From Apophysomyces variabilis (taxonomy: Eukaryota; Mucoromycota; Mucoromycetes; Mucorales; Mucoraceae): DNA of 64,000 nucleotides. The notes beneath the pieces were generated by a model that saw only the letters and a program-made list of their open reading frames with translations, was not told the DNA's origin and did no database searches. Shown here piece after piece: positions 10,608 to 22,300 of the stretch. Both the position numbers and the translations under genes were made by a program. The first letter of the stretch is position 1, and every line of letters starts with the position of its first letter. The stretch is from positions 62,001 through 126,000 of the forward strand of contig MZZL01000408.1 in the NCBI GenBank assembly GCA_002749535.1. Reading direction: 5' to 3'.

Positions 10608-13254
10608 TTATCTTCGTTCTCGTCGTCTGTTTCTATCTCGGCTCCTATCCCTGTACTTATCCCTATCCCTATCTCGATCTCTCTCTCGATCTCTCTCACG
10701 TTCCCTTTCTCGTTCTCGCTCTCTTTCACGGTCACGATCATGATCACGATCGCGTTCACGGTCACGATCACGTTCACGGCTTCGATATCGAGAGGAATGA
10801 TGTCGTGAGCTCCGATGCTTAGAAGAGCTGCTGGAGTGTCGATCTTTACGTTGATGCGGCGAGGTCTCGCCTCCATCCCTTGGCGATGATGTCCGACTGG
10901 TGGATCTGTGACGGCTACGTTCGGGAGATCGTGAAGCAGAACGGCTTGTGGATCGTCGACGGCTTTCACGTCTTGGCGATCTTGATCGAGAACGCCGGCG
11001 GTAACGAGTACTGCTACTGCTGCGTTCTTCGTATCGAGTTTGCGATGATGTATAATTTTCACGTTCTGCACGTGGACCGGTTGGGATGTCTTCATCTGAG
11101 TTGACCATAGCTACACCCTTGATACTTGCCGGTTTTTCAGCTGTTGAGGTCTCGGAGCTTCCTCCGGGAGCTCGCTTGCTCAGATCCTCTGTACCTTGAT
11201 CACTTCTTCGTCGGATGCTTTGGTTGGGGTACCTTCCGCCACGACCACGTCCTCGCCCACCAGCAAATCCTCCTCTGGCGTTAAAGGACATACCAGGACC
11301 AAATGGAAACATATCCTGTGGAGGCATTCCTGGAAATGGCCCATTCATGGTATTCCACATCTCCTCAGGCACAAAGCCGCCGCCTGGCATCATAAATGGT
11401 GGCCTACCCATACCACGACCGCTCATAGGGCCCTGTGGCATATCCATGTCAGGAAGCATATCTCCCATACCTAATTTCTAAGTGAGCATTTCTTACATAC
11501 ATCATTACTTGTACGCTACCTTCGTTCATACCAAATCCCCATTGCTCTGGGCCAACCATTCCCATCCTCATCATGGTGTTCATTCCAGGTGGAGGCATTC
11601 CCATCATTCCCATCCACGCCATTTCTGGGGTGTTGTTCGCACCTGCAGCATACATATCCCCAGGAGGGCCCCCTAACCCACCCATCATCATGGCTGGATT
11701 GGCGCCAAACATCATGTTCACGTCCATCATTCCATCTTGACCTTTATGCTTGCCACGCGTGGTGCGCTCCTCCGATTCGAACACTTGAATGGGCAGGCCA
11801 CCTTGTGAAGCCGCGGATTGTGGTTGCTGCGCATGCTACCCAACATGAGTTTTGGCATTATAACTGGATGTTTACTCTACCGTAGCGCTGGTAACATCCG
11901 TTGCATGTTCCTCTTTTTCGGTGACAGATTGCATCGGTTTCTCACCATTCTCTGAAGCGGTGCCGCTTTCCGTTGTCTGTTCCATTTCCGCCTGTGCTTT
12001 CTCTTCTTTCTCACGTTCTTCGATAAATGCCTGGATAGTATTCCTTAGTGATCTATTGGGAATAACTTGGCTAGAGGATACGTTCTCCTTAGAGCATAGT
12101 GGGCACCTGTTGGTACTATCGAGCGTCGCACATATACCTACCAACAAAAAAGAAGTTAAGCATTCTGAAAGTCTATGAAATAGAGAAATATGGCAATAAA
12201 GCAGGTTGAAAAGCGCAATGGGCTCGGGGATTCCACAGCCTCAGTCATTGTGTGCGTCGCGGTCAGCCACATTTTGTTTTCTTTTTCTACACCATGTTTC
12301 CTTTCAATCAACACTCTTTCATCTTCTCTCATGATTCTAATAAGATCAATGCTATCTAGGAAACAATTAGGAGCAAGTGCACCTTGGGAAACAGAAAGTA
12401 ACATGCGGCGCGCCTCGACCGGATCGCATTCAGGTGAGACCACTTGAACAATGATGTACATATATACAATGCTAACTATATGACCAAGCCATTTCCTCCA
12501 GATACAACCCGAAAATACCAAAAACAACGCCAGATGCGACTTCACAGTGATATACGTACATTCTTTACAAAAGGACTTGCCACAACACGGCACAAGAACC
12601 GCATCCACCATCAGCTTTTTGCATAAACGGCATGTCAATTCGGTAGGCCTTTGACGAGTTTGCGATTCTGATGCATCCGTCCCACTAGATCTAGAACATA
12701 TAAGTATTTCTTTAGTTTCTTCAATGAATATACGTACTTTCCGTTCATTCCGGGACGAGGAACAAACTGTCCTTTGGGAACATTTGGGCAATAATAGATC
12801 CAATGTCCTGTTTAAATGGTAAGCGCCTATCTACAATAGGTTTTTATTCAAAGTTACCTGGCTGACCACATTTGAAGCAGACATAACCAATGGGTGGTTT
12901 TTGTGATTCTGGCGGAATAGTAGATTGCCCAGGACTCATGTGCCTTTGCATTTGCTGTTGTTGACGTTGAAATTGTTGTTGCATCAACATCTGTTGTAGG
13001 CGTTGTTGATACTGTAGCTGAGGATTCATCATGGCCATGTTCATCATACTAGGATTCATGCGGAATTGTTGCGGCGATCGTGTAGATTGTGGGTTGACAT
13101 TGCTTATGTGTATCGTATGAACAAACTGTTGCCATTCAAGGGTGTAAGTGACTTACGGAGATATGTTATCCTGTTGATCGTTCCATTGATCGGAACTCTG
13201 CTGGAACATAGCTTGGATCTTTTCTTCCTCACTTCTGGAATCGTCGTCGGCCAT
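10608..13254 (-). CDS. Mpe1/RBBP6-like protein (zinc knuckle, RING, Arg/Ser-Arg/Asp tail) lacking the DWNN domain
   Basis: Probable cleavage-and-polyadenylation factor subunit or RBBP6-type E3 ligase. Seven exons total 1980 nt (659 residues): 13157-13254, 12858-13102, 12738-12807, 12560-12690, 11881-12137, 11520-11835, 10608-11470. The start MADDDSRSEEEK is followed by KIQAMFQQSSDQWN, which matches the segment that normally follows the DWNN domain in Mpe1. A Gln/Met-rich stretch follows, then a CCHC knuckle (CFKCGQPGHWIYYC) and a RING (LTCRLCKKL, PCCGKSFCKEC, then NRCPLCSKENV). A Met/Gly/Pro-rich region and a long RS/RD/RE tail complete it. Family members normally begin with the ubiquitin-like DWNN domain. 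Here an in-frame TAA lies upstream of the ATG and no DWNN-like sequence is seen for about 1 kb. Intron 4 (12138-12559) is anomalously long. Confidence 0.85.
12138..12559 (-). other. Long intron with an uninterrupted reading frame inside the RING-coding region
   Basis: This 422-nt intron (GTACGT...TTGGTAG) separates the fourth RING cysteine (FCKEC) from the last cysteine pair (RCPLC). Joining directly across it restores a RING spacing like that of RBBP6. The other six introns of the gene are about 45-55 nt. The exon's frame stays open through almost the entire intron until a TAA at its far end, and about 80 codons of it (around 12200-12450) read like ordinary protein. It could hold an alternative exon or a degenerated insertion. 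Confidence 0.5.
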
Positions 13255-14335
13255 GGATTGGTGGGATAATTGTGTGAAAGTGGGGAAAATTGTTTAGTGC
13301 TCTTGGGGAATTGGCGTGAAAATTACCTGTGACTTCGTGATTCGCTCGGTCGCAACGCCAAATGGGCCTTATGGAGTTGTATTGTATCGTGCATGTCTGT
13401 CTCATGTATGAATTTTCACTAGAGAGAAGCTGGAAAAAAAACAGCTATTGTTAAGGATAACCACAATATTTGAGCTTTTTCTCAGCTGCCGAGACCATTC
13501 TCATTTAGTATCTTGTCAATGCCAAACTGCAACCGGACGTGATGCTTTGATTTAACAGGATTGCAAGACCTATGCAGAAAGCGGTGATAAATCCCTGTCC
13601 AGATATTTCTTCTAAGTGAAACTTTCTTAACATGATTTATCACATAGATACTGAAAAGGCAGGACAAAGAATTTACTGTTTATCTAAGCTATTGAAGGTG
13701 CTTGCAATATGCTTTCAGCAGGGAACTTGTTGGCATCAAAATAAAAAACATATGATTAATAAAGCGCGTGGAGCAGCCAGGATATGCATACGAATATTTA
13801 GAATTACATATAACGATGTTGTTGTCATATTAAGCGAATTAATTTCTGTTTCTCCTTGTTTATCTCAAGGAAGTTGCAGTAATTAAAATCAATCAAGAAC
13901 CGCCCTGTTTGAATGCAGAATAACAAAACATGCAGGACAATTTCTTTCTAGTTTCATCCATTGTTTTACTACTAGGGACTATGGGTTAAACACGTTAAGC
14001 AGATAAGGTTGCTGGAAACCAAATAGTAGATAGTAGAAAAGACTGATATTAACAAGGCGGTATATGAGGGACCAGTATCTAGTGGGCTCATTAGCAGTTT
14101 CTTTAGCTCGATTAACCTACCTTGATTCTTCCTTCCCCGCCCAGAAGACCATAGCGTAGAAAATTAAAGATAGATAATCTGACAGTTCCGCAATTGACAA
14201 TGCGGGTTGTACCCATCCAACCATTAAGTCTCTCGCGAACACGACGACAGCTGGTATGTGGAATGGAGATAACGCCGTCATAAATATTAACACCGAGTGA
14301 TAGCAGTTATACTGGGTTTTCGAAGTTGAATCCTG
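13255..14335. other. Intergenic, no gene recognised
   Basis: About 1.1 kb of AT-rich sequence between two minus-strand genes. It was searched by eye on the minus strand for a missing DWNN domain of the Mpe1-like gene and none was found. A possible non-coding 5' exon with a GTAATTTTC donor sits near 13325. Confidence 0.4.
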
Positions 14336-16906
14336 CTATTTGATTGTTAGATTCTTGCGGATTTTAGACAATGCGCATCTTACTATTTTGGCAGTTTTGA
14401 ATAAGAAAGCCAAATACGCAACACAAAACATCAATGAGGCAGGTACCAAGGGACAGATGGCAGCTATAACACCGATTACAGTTCTAGTACTTATTTGTGG
14501 CAACTTGACCAGCCTGATAGGAAATCGCAACACGGCAAGGAAGATGTTTACCAGCATCCATGGCAACGCTGCTAAACCAACTGCAAACAGAAAGAAAAAT
14601 GCTGGAAGCCACCAGAAAAAGGGACCTTGGTTTCCCAACAGTAGTTTTGAAGATATCCAGGGCTGACCGACGCTGCAAAGCAAAAGTAATCCAGTGCATT
14701 TCACAATATTTCTTCTCACAAACGTTAGAAGAGCCTGCTCGAAAGATAAGAAGCCTTTCGTTATATTAGTCATTTGTCTAATAATTAATTTCATACCTCC
14801 TCCGTTTTGGATATAGCATTCTATCTGTAGAGTCAAAACCGATGCGACAACCACGAAGAGATAGTTCGTAATCATGGATCCATAACGAAGAGCGATCTGG
14901 CCCATGCTATTGTATATGTCGAGAGTTAACCGGACGACCATTGGCTCAGGACAACTAGACGGATCCATCCAAAATTGAAGACTGAGGCTACCTTTGCTAC
15001 TGAATGGCAAACCGTGAAAATGGATGGAGATTGGCATATCCTTGAATAACTTGACGTGAAACTTGCTTTCTCCGTGATCTGAGACCAACTGACGGACGAT
15101 GGTCGGAAAATAGCTAGGATGGGTCCGATTGCATTCGCGTGTTACTAATAGCCGATATGCAAGCAACGGATTGTTGATAGCCGGTATCGAGAAAGTGGTC
15201 GACAGCGAAGAGTGCAAATTAAAAGTCAACCCTTGAAGGGCAATCTCTACAATCGTTCGGTCAGTTACACGAAGAGATTCTCAGAGATTGCGCACGGACC
15301 ACTTATTGAAGAAGCTACTACAACAGTAGTGTCGTTGTAGAACTCTGCTCGGATGAAGCCTACAACAGCACGTTCACTGTTGACTGCAAAACCCACATAA
15401 TCAAACCTCTCTAGCTCTTTGCGATTGACTTGTACAAAAGATAGTGCTTGCCCGGATTTTGAGGCAGGCAAAGCCATGATGACATAGGGAGCATGCATGC
15501 ATGATAAGTGATCTAATTCTCCTTGGCAACGTACAAGAGACAGTCGGTTACCGTTACCGAGAACTTGGTCAGTCAGTACCCCGAAGCTTTTATGATCATC
15601 CTTTACAATGGGTATCAGCACAACGCGCCGCTCCGTTAAATACTGAAGTTGTAAATCGATCTTTGGTTCGCTTTCCACTTGTATTTCCATATTTCGTACG
15701 TTTACGCTCGTAGGATCTATAAAGTGTTAATCATAAGCCAGCTTAAATTAATAATTAACTACCTCTGCTTTGTGGAGAAAAGGAAGGCAGAAATCTCTCT
15801 TTGAAAACATGCATCCTATCCGACGCTGATATCGTCTGTGATGGCACCCTATAGTCGATAACATCTATTAAAGCTGCCGCGACAATCTTCACCAACTGAT
15901 TGCACCACAATATAGCTCGATGATCGCAACTTGTCCATACATGGGGTATTGATGCAGAGAAAACAGTCATGCTGTTTGACGAAGGAATAGCTCCTTCTAA
16001 ACTTGCTGCATCTGAGTTGACAGTTTGATCAAGTGTACCGCCCGCAAATGAAACCAATGTCACGTCTTGAAGATGACCAGATTTATAGCTTTCTCTCCAA
16101 TATCGCTCCAATCTCTTGTATAGTTTATCTAGCTTTGAATCCAACATAGCAGGCGGCAACGCATGCGGCGTAGCAAGCGTTAGGACAGTATTAACGCTTC
16201 CAGGTACGTAATTTGGTAGCATGAACATTGTACGTGCCACAATTCCTCCCATCGAGTGACCAATGAGAATGACTGATCTCGGTCCATCGTACAGCTTTAG
16301 AATGCGTTGTATGGCGTCATTCAGATATTCTGCCTGATCCTCTATTAAGCGCCCACTCAAACCCGAGAATTCTTCGTTTAAATGAACTAGATCCACAGAT
16401 TATCCAATTTTCCGCTGAGGTAAATCATGATATACTATACCAGTAAAAAAGTCGATGTCGCGCTTGCTTCCATGCGTATTTTTGGCATAGTGCTCGTGAT
16501 AGTAATAAGTACTTTCGGCAGCTATCGAACGTGCTTGCTTGTAACTCCCTGCATGACCTGGAATGAATAACGCAGGAACGCCGTGAAACTAATGTCCAGC
16601 ATTGAGCCCATGTTCTATCAAGCACTTTTTTACCTGACGGGGGTTTTGGAAGTATATCTCGCGATATGAATATAGCTTGTATTTATTTTCCAAACGAGAC
16701 GACGGTCCTGGCTCGACTTCCACGAATGAGGGACGCGAATATGACATTTGACACCCGGGGACATCTCGTGGATAGCTATAGAAAGAATCAAGTATGCCAT
16801 AACATACAATGGTAGTAACTGCTAAGAGGGACAGTACGAACGTTCGAGCTACCCATTCATGCTTTACAGTCACCATAGGCACGATCCGACGGCAGCCTTC
16901 GAGCAT
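14336..16906 (-). CDS. BST1: GPI inositol-deacylase (Bst1/PGAP1)
   Basis: ER membrane lipase that removes the inositol-linked acyl chain of GPI anchors, a step needed for export of GPI proteins. Six exons total 2328 nt (775 residues): 16634-16906, 16441-16588, 15763-16386, 15303-15716, 14797-15246, 14336-14754. An N-terminal membrane segment (FVLSLLAVTTIVCYGIL) is followed by the PGAP1 core: the GVPALFIPGHAGSYKQAR oxyanion region, DIDFFTVHLNEEFSG, and the lipase elbow ILIGHSMGGIVAR with the catalytic Ser near residue 182. TLATPHALPP and a likely catalytic His segment (SIPHVWTSCDHRAILWCNQL) come next. The C-terminal half has several hydrophobic transmembrane stretches. Intron 4 (15247-15302) has a weak donor (A followed by GTGGTC) but a good branch site, and is needed to keep the frame. 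The gene is head-to-head with eEF3. Confidence 0.95.
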
Positions 16907-16921
16907 AATTGGGATTCACTT

Positions 16922-16992
16922 CCAATTGGTGCAACTATCACCCAGCTTGGATGGCGGGCTTAATTTGACAGGAACCAGTCCGCTCAACCAAT
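16922..16992. promoter_or_regulatory. CCAAT boxes in the BST1/TEF3 divergent promoter
   Basis: The two start codons lie only 171 bp apart. The gap contains CCAATTGG at 16922-16929 (a CCAAT on each strand) and CCAATCA at 16988-16992 plus flank, 86-90 bp upstream of the eEF3 ATG. CCAAT elements are bound by the HAP2/3/5 complex; a HAP5 gene is present in this window. Function is inferred from position only. Confidence 0.5.
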
Positions 16993-17077
16993 CAGAAAAT
17001 AGATTGAGTTGACTCGGTTGAAAAAACTAAAATTTCTTCTTTTGTCAGCAGCGTCCCTCTTTTGATCGAAAAAGCTT

Positions 17078-20000
17078 ATGGCTCCCGCAGTAGAAAACGA
17101 CACTGCTAAGACGATTTCGTCTCTCTTCAATCAGATCAAGACCGCGCCGACAAGTGAGGATGTTGACAGCGCTGCTCATGAGCTTGCAAATACGATCAAA
17201 ACCGGAGGGATCATTACTTTAAAGCATCATAATGTCCTGAAGACGCTCGAAGATGCCGCTCGCAACAAAAAATCTGGACTGGAGAGAGAAGGAGGATTGA
17301 TTGGATTTAATGCCCTGGTTGACGTACTCGGCCGACAAGTAGAACCCATGCTGCTCTCTTATCTCGGCTTATGGCTTGATTTGTACTCAGATAAGGGCGC
17401 AGTTGTCCAAGAAGCAGCTCAAATGGCTGCCGAAAACTTGCTATCACTTGCTCTGCCAGAAGCAGCAAAAGCTATCTTACCTGTGCTTTTTGAAGCCATG
17501 GGTTACAATCCTGAAGGAAATAAGGTGCCTTCTAAGAAGTGGCAGACCAAGGTTGGCGCGTTGAAGCTGTTGAGAAGATATACCGAGATTGCACCTGAAC
17601 AAATAGGCGAAGAATTACCACAAATAATTCCCGCAGTATCTAACTGCCTGGCCGATACGAAGAACGAAGTGGCTACTGAGGCTGAGAAGACGATGATGGC
17701 TGTTTGCGCTGTTGGTGGAAATCCGGATATCGAACGGCATCTGAAAGATTTAGTGCTTTGCATGGGTGATCCGACACGGGTACCCAGTACTATCGAGAAA
17801 TTGGCTGCAACAACTTTTGTTGCAGAAGTAAACGGCCCTACTCTTGCCATTATGGTCCCGCTTCTGAAACGTGCTATCAACGAACGATCAACTTTACTAA
17901 TCCGACAAACGATTATTATCACAGATAATCTTTGTAAACTTGTGCGTGATCCCCGTACTGCAGCGCAATTCTTACCACAGCTTTATCCTGGTATTGATCA
18001 TCAAGCAGAATCGGCAGCTTTCCCTGAAATTCGCGAGATTGCTGCTCATGCAAGACAAACCTTGACAGATGCAGGTGGTCATACCGACAAACAAGATTCC
18101 GCTAATGGAACCACTGTGTCTATTGAAGAGGCAACAGCTGTGTGCAGAAAACAGGCTACAAAAGTACAAGGTTTTCTGGACTCCTTTTTCAATCCTGTGT
18201 TGAGTTTTATGGGTATTATCATCTCGGATTGGGTACGCCAGGAGATGTTTGCTAAGGATACGTGGAGCAAGATTCTTTCCGAGTATTTATCTGCCTTTCT
18301 TGTCAGTTCGGATGTTACTATCGTTTCTGACGCTATACACAAGCATTTCAAAGACCTTTACCTTGAACGAAATGGCGATATGGATGAATCTGCCTTGGAT
18401 GAACAGGAGGGAGAAGAACTCTGCAAAGTCGACGACTTTTCCTTGGCTTATGGTACCCGTCTATTGCTGAATCACACTAAATTGAAGCTCCATCGCGGTC
18501 AGCGTTATGGTCTTTGTGGCGCTAATGGTGCAGGAAAATCTACTTTACTCCGTTCTATTCACCAAGGAAAGGTGGAAGGATTCCCTTCTCAAGACGAAGT
18601 GCGAACGGCATTCGTAGACTATGCTGTTCAGGGAGCTGATACTTCGCTTTGCGTTTTGGACTATATTGCTGCAGACAAGCACCTTCAAAATGTCGAACGG
18701 TCCGAAATTGCGGATAGTTTACGGTCAGTGGGCTTCGACGACGCTCGGTTACAGCTTTCTGTAAGCCAGCTATCTGGTGGATGGAAGATGAAGCTAGAAT
18801 TGGCTCGTGCAATTATCTCTAAGGCTGATATCCTGCTGCTGGACGAACCTACTAACCATTTGGATGCCGAAAACATCCAATGGCTGGAAAACTACCTTAT
18901 CAAACAGACGAATGTCACTTGTCTCATCGTATCTCACGACTCAGGATTTTTGGATAATGTCTGTACGTATATTCTTCATTACGACAAGAAGAAATTGCGC
19001 CTCTACAAGGGAAACCTCTCTAAGTAAGTGATCAAGTTGGTAAGAAACATATTTAAACAAAATTCAGGTTTGTAGAGCTTTACCCAGCTGCCCGAACGTA
19101 TTATAACTTGGAAGCCTCGACTGTCAAGTTTTCCTTCCCTAAACCTTCAATTTTGCAGGGTGTGAGAAGCAACACCAAAGCCATCCTAAAGATGACCGAT
19201 TGTACATATACCTATCCGGGAGCTTCGAAGCCGTCCCTGTACAACGCTAGCGTTTCCCTCTCCTTATCTTCTCGCGTTGCGGTTATCGGACACAATGGCG
19301 CTGGTAAAACAACAATGATTAAACTGCTTACTGGCGAAACTACTCCTCAGACCGGCACGGTTTGGCGTCACCCTGCACTCCGAATCGGTTACATCGCCCA
19401 GCATGCTTTCCATCATTTGGAACAGCATCTTGACAGTACTCCTATGGATTACTTGCAGTGGCGTTATTCTTCTGGTGAAGATAAGGAAGTCTTGGAGAAA
19501 GAAACGCGTCAGTGGACGGAGGATGAAGCCACTCGTATGGACAGATTCTTTGAGGTTAATGGAGAAAAACGCCAGATCGAAGTAAGCAAGCGCAATGATA
19601 ATACGACGCAGGATGCTTACATTTCTTTCCACAGTGCCTGCTAGGTCGCGCCAAGTTGAAGAAGACGTTTCAGTATGAAATCAAATGGAGAAATAAGCTC
19701 CATAAGCATAATACTTGGGTCTCGCGTGAAAAGTTGCTTGAGCTTGGCTTCCAAAAGCTTGTTCAACAGTTTGATGATAAGGAAGCATCTCGTGAAGGTC
19801 TTCTTTACCGAGAACTAAATGTACCCTCCATCCGTCAGCATTTTGCCGGTAATAAGCTGAACTAACTGTAACCATAGCGCTTATTAGTTATATTAGACAT
19901 CGGTTTGGATGCTGATATTGCCCAGTATAGCAAGATTGGTCAGCTAAGCGGTGGACAGAAGGTTAAGGTTGTGATTGCTGCAGCCATGTGGAATAATTCT

Positions 20001-20357
20001 CATATGCTCGTTCTGGATGAGCCTACCAATTTCTTGGATCGTGAAGCGCTAGGTGGTTTAGCTACGGCCATCAAGAACTGGGATGGTGCTGTGGTCATGA
20101 TTTCTCACTCGCAAGAGTTTGTGTCCGCTTTATGTCCGGAAACTTGGAAACTGGAAGCTGGACATTTGAAGAAAGAAGGAAAATCTGCTGTTGAGGACGA
20201 GAAACAAGTAGACGATGAAAAAGTTAAAGCCAAGATTGGAAAGAAGAAAAAGAAGACACGCAATGAGATCAAGGAGCAAGAAGCACGTCGTCGTGCCCGT
20301 CATCTGAAATGGCTAGTTGAGGGTGGCGAGAAAGAACCGGATACTGATAGTGATTAG
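17078..20357 (+). CDS. TEF3: Translation elongation factor 3 (eEF3), ABC-F ATPase
   Basis: Fungal ribosome-bound ATPase that helps release E-site tRNA during elongation. Four exons total 3135 nt (1044 residues): 17078-19023, 19068-19581, 19635-19848, 19897-20357. The layout is N-terminal HEAT repeats (about 10-320), a four-helix bundle (about 340-430), ABC1 (Walker A GANGAGKST near 481, signature LSGGWKMKLELARA, Walker B ILLLDEPTNHLD near 586) and ABC2 (Walker A GHNGAGKTT near 723). A chromodomain-like insertion (FQYEIKWRNK...NTWVSREKLLELG) follows, then ABC2 signature LSGGQKVKVV and Walker B LVLDEPTNFLD near 929. The tail is Lys/Arg-rich (KIGKKKKKTRNE). Length and order match fungal eEF3. 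No catalytic motif is altered. Confidence 0.98.
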
Positions 20358-20572
20358 ACATTTGCATTTTCAAACTTCCTCATCCATTAGACTGCTATTC
20401 ATTTTGCTGCTTTTTTCAATGTTCGACCATGTAATTTATTGATAGAGCTTAAAGTTATCGTTTTCAAAGGACCCAAACATGCGTTATATGGAATGATTCA
20501 TGCGCTGAAATTTCAAGTGCCGCAACCTGGCCTTCCGAATTCCTGTTTCTTGCACTTTTCCCCATCGACGCA

Positions 20573-21172
20573 ATGGCACACCATCCAAGCATACTCTGGG
20601 CCGAACGAAAAGACCACCTTATTATAACGGTGGAAGTTCCAGACTTGACGGTATGTGTCAATGACTCCATTTTGGCATGTTTATGCAATGGCGTAGGACC
20701 CGCAAGTGGAAATAAAATCGGACAGATTTCATTTCAAAGGAAAAGACAAAGATCAGCAACTGTATGAAGCCGAGTTTGAATTTATTAAGCCAGTTAAAGA
20801 AGAGGTAGAGCTTGTTTTGCCATTTCTTTCAGAAGCTGACATGGAGTAGAACGTTGAAAAGATTTTGACTGGTCGTAACTTGACCATTAATGTCTACAAA
20901 GCAGAGGAAGGCTTTTGGGAACATTTGCAGAAGGGTCCGAAGCCAACCTATTTGAAAGTGGACTTTTCTAAGTGGGTGGATAAAGACGATGATGATGACA
21001 CTAAGAAGGACATGCTGGGTGGAATGGACTTTTCAGACTTGATGGCACAAGCAGGCGGTAATTATCCTGTCATTGATGACACTGTGAGCTGGGAAAGAGC
21101 AGTTTATGTTTCATGCAATTAACTATCTAACTATAGGACGTTGAAGAGAGAGAAAGGCAAAGAGAAGAATAA
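20573..21172 (+). CDS. SBA1: Hsp90 co-chaperone p23/Sba1 (CS domain)
   Basis: Binds ATP-bound Hsp90 and stabilises client complexes in cytosol and nucleus. Four exons (20573-20650, 20697-20804, 20850-21083, 21137-21172) give 151 residues. The CS domain runs from ILWAERKDHLIITVEVPDL through FHFKGKDKDQQLYEAEFEF to LTGRNLTINVYKAEEGFW. It is followed by the p23 signature VDFSKWVDKDDDDD and an acidic tail with GGMDFSDLMAQAGG. An apparent in-frame TAG at 20847-20849 is the 3' end of a 45-nt intron (20805-20849), so the gene is intact. It follows eEF3 on the same strand after 215 bp. Confidence 0.9.
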
Positions 21173-22300
21173 AGAGAACTAAGATCTGCGCTGTGCTAGC
21201 AGGATTATAGTCTGAATTTTTGACAAGAGGTTACATAAATGGCTGAGCGTTGTATGATAATGTCTTTATGTTTTTTGGTACCATCGAAAAACATAATATT
21301 GTTTCTATACACACAACTTGTAGTTTGCATTATTGAGAGTAGCTTTGGACAGACGGAGTTTATACGCCCTTCCCGGGCCATGACATGAAGAATCGGAGCT
21401 GTTGGGATGGCACACAATCCCATTGACAGGCTTCATTATAAGGTTATGATTGGCTAAACTTTAAGGCATACGTCGTTTATCATGGAATATTCTTTGTTAG
21501 CATTCGGTAATCATGAGGTAACACTTTATTGTCGCCAACGAATCGTGGATATGCACCTCCGTAAAATTGCTCTACCATCGGAGTACAAATTAATTGTCAT
21601 GCAGCAGCAGATCGGTTTGATTCGCATCATGGTTTGCGAATTATTGAATGTCCTGCAAAACATCAATTAGGCACACAAACAATTTGAAAAAATAGTTTGA
21701 TGACTAGATAACCGTACAAAGAGAACAGGCTGTTGTCAGCTATAAACACACGAATGCTTGTGGCTTACACACACCCTTGCCTGCCTGCTATTAGAGCCTT
21801 TTTTTTTTTTTTTTTTTTTGGGNNNNNNNNNNNNNNNNNNNNNNNNNNNNNNNNNNNNNNNNNNNNNNNNNNNNNNNNNNNNNNNNNNNNNNNNNNNNNN
21901 TTTTTTTTTTTTTTTGCTTTGGGTTTCCTTTGGTACTAGTTGTCCTATAGCTGCGGCAATTACGTCTTCCAGATTCCGTTCATAATTTAGAAAGAGTTTT
22001 CGGTTGATTGCATTCTGTATCGGAGATCCGACCTTTGCGAAAGCTTCAGAGCAGGCAACTAACGGTACTCATACTGAACACATGGCGCTACTTTCGAATT
22101 GGGTCGTACTGTGTTGAAGCACAGCACAGTCTTGTCAATGCACTGTATAATCCCTAGTTGTACTTTGATTAAGCGTTACTACCTCTCATAAATACACAGA
22201 ATAGGACTAAACCCTCCCAAGGCATGACCACTTCAAGAGGCCAGAAGATGTATGGAAGTGAAGAGGTTTGTATTGAACAGATATATTCTCGCATAACTTG
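21173..22300. other. Intergenic with assembly gap
   Basis: About 1.1 kb between the p23 gene and the 3' end of the Rtc4-domain gene, interrupted by an N run. No coding region or RNA gene is recognised on either side of the gap. Confidence 0.4.
21823..21900. other. Assembly gap (78 N) flanked by poly-T
   Basis: A run of N is bordered by about 21 T plus GGG on the left and 15 T on the right. Homopolymer flanks of the same base suggest that the assembly failed at a long poly-T/low-complexity tract, so the true length between the flanks is unknown. Confidence 0.95.

Noticed and set aside
15247..15302. Apparent frameshift/premature stop in BST1 after about 487 codons
   Set aside because: A 56-nt intron (donor GTGGTC, branch site TAACTGAC, acceptor TTGTAG) restores the frame and removes the stop; total coding length is divisible by three.
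20805..20849. In-frame TAG suggesting a p23 pseudogene
   Set aside because: The TAG is the 3' end of a 45-nt intron; splicing joins KPVKEE to NVEKILTGRNL in frame.
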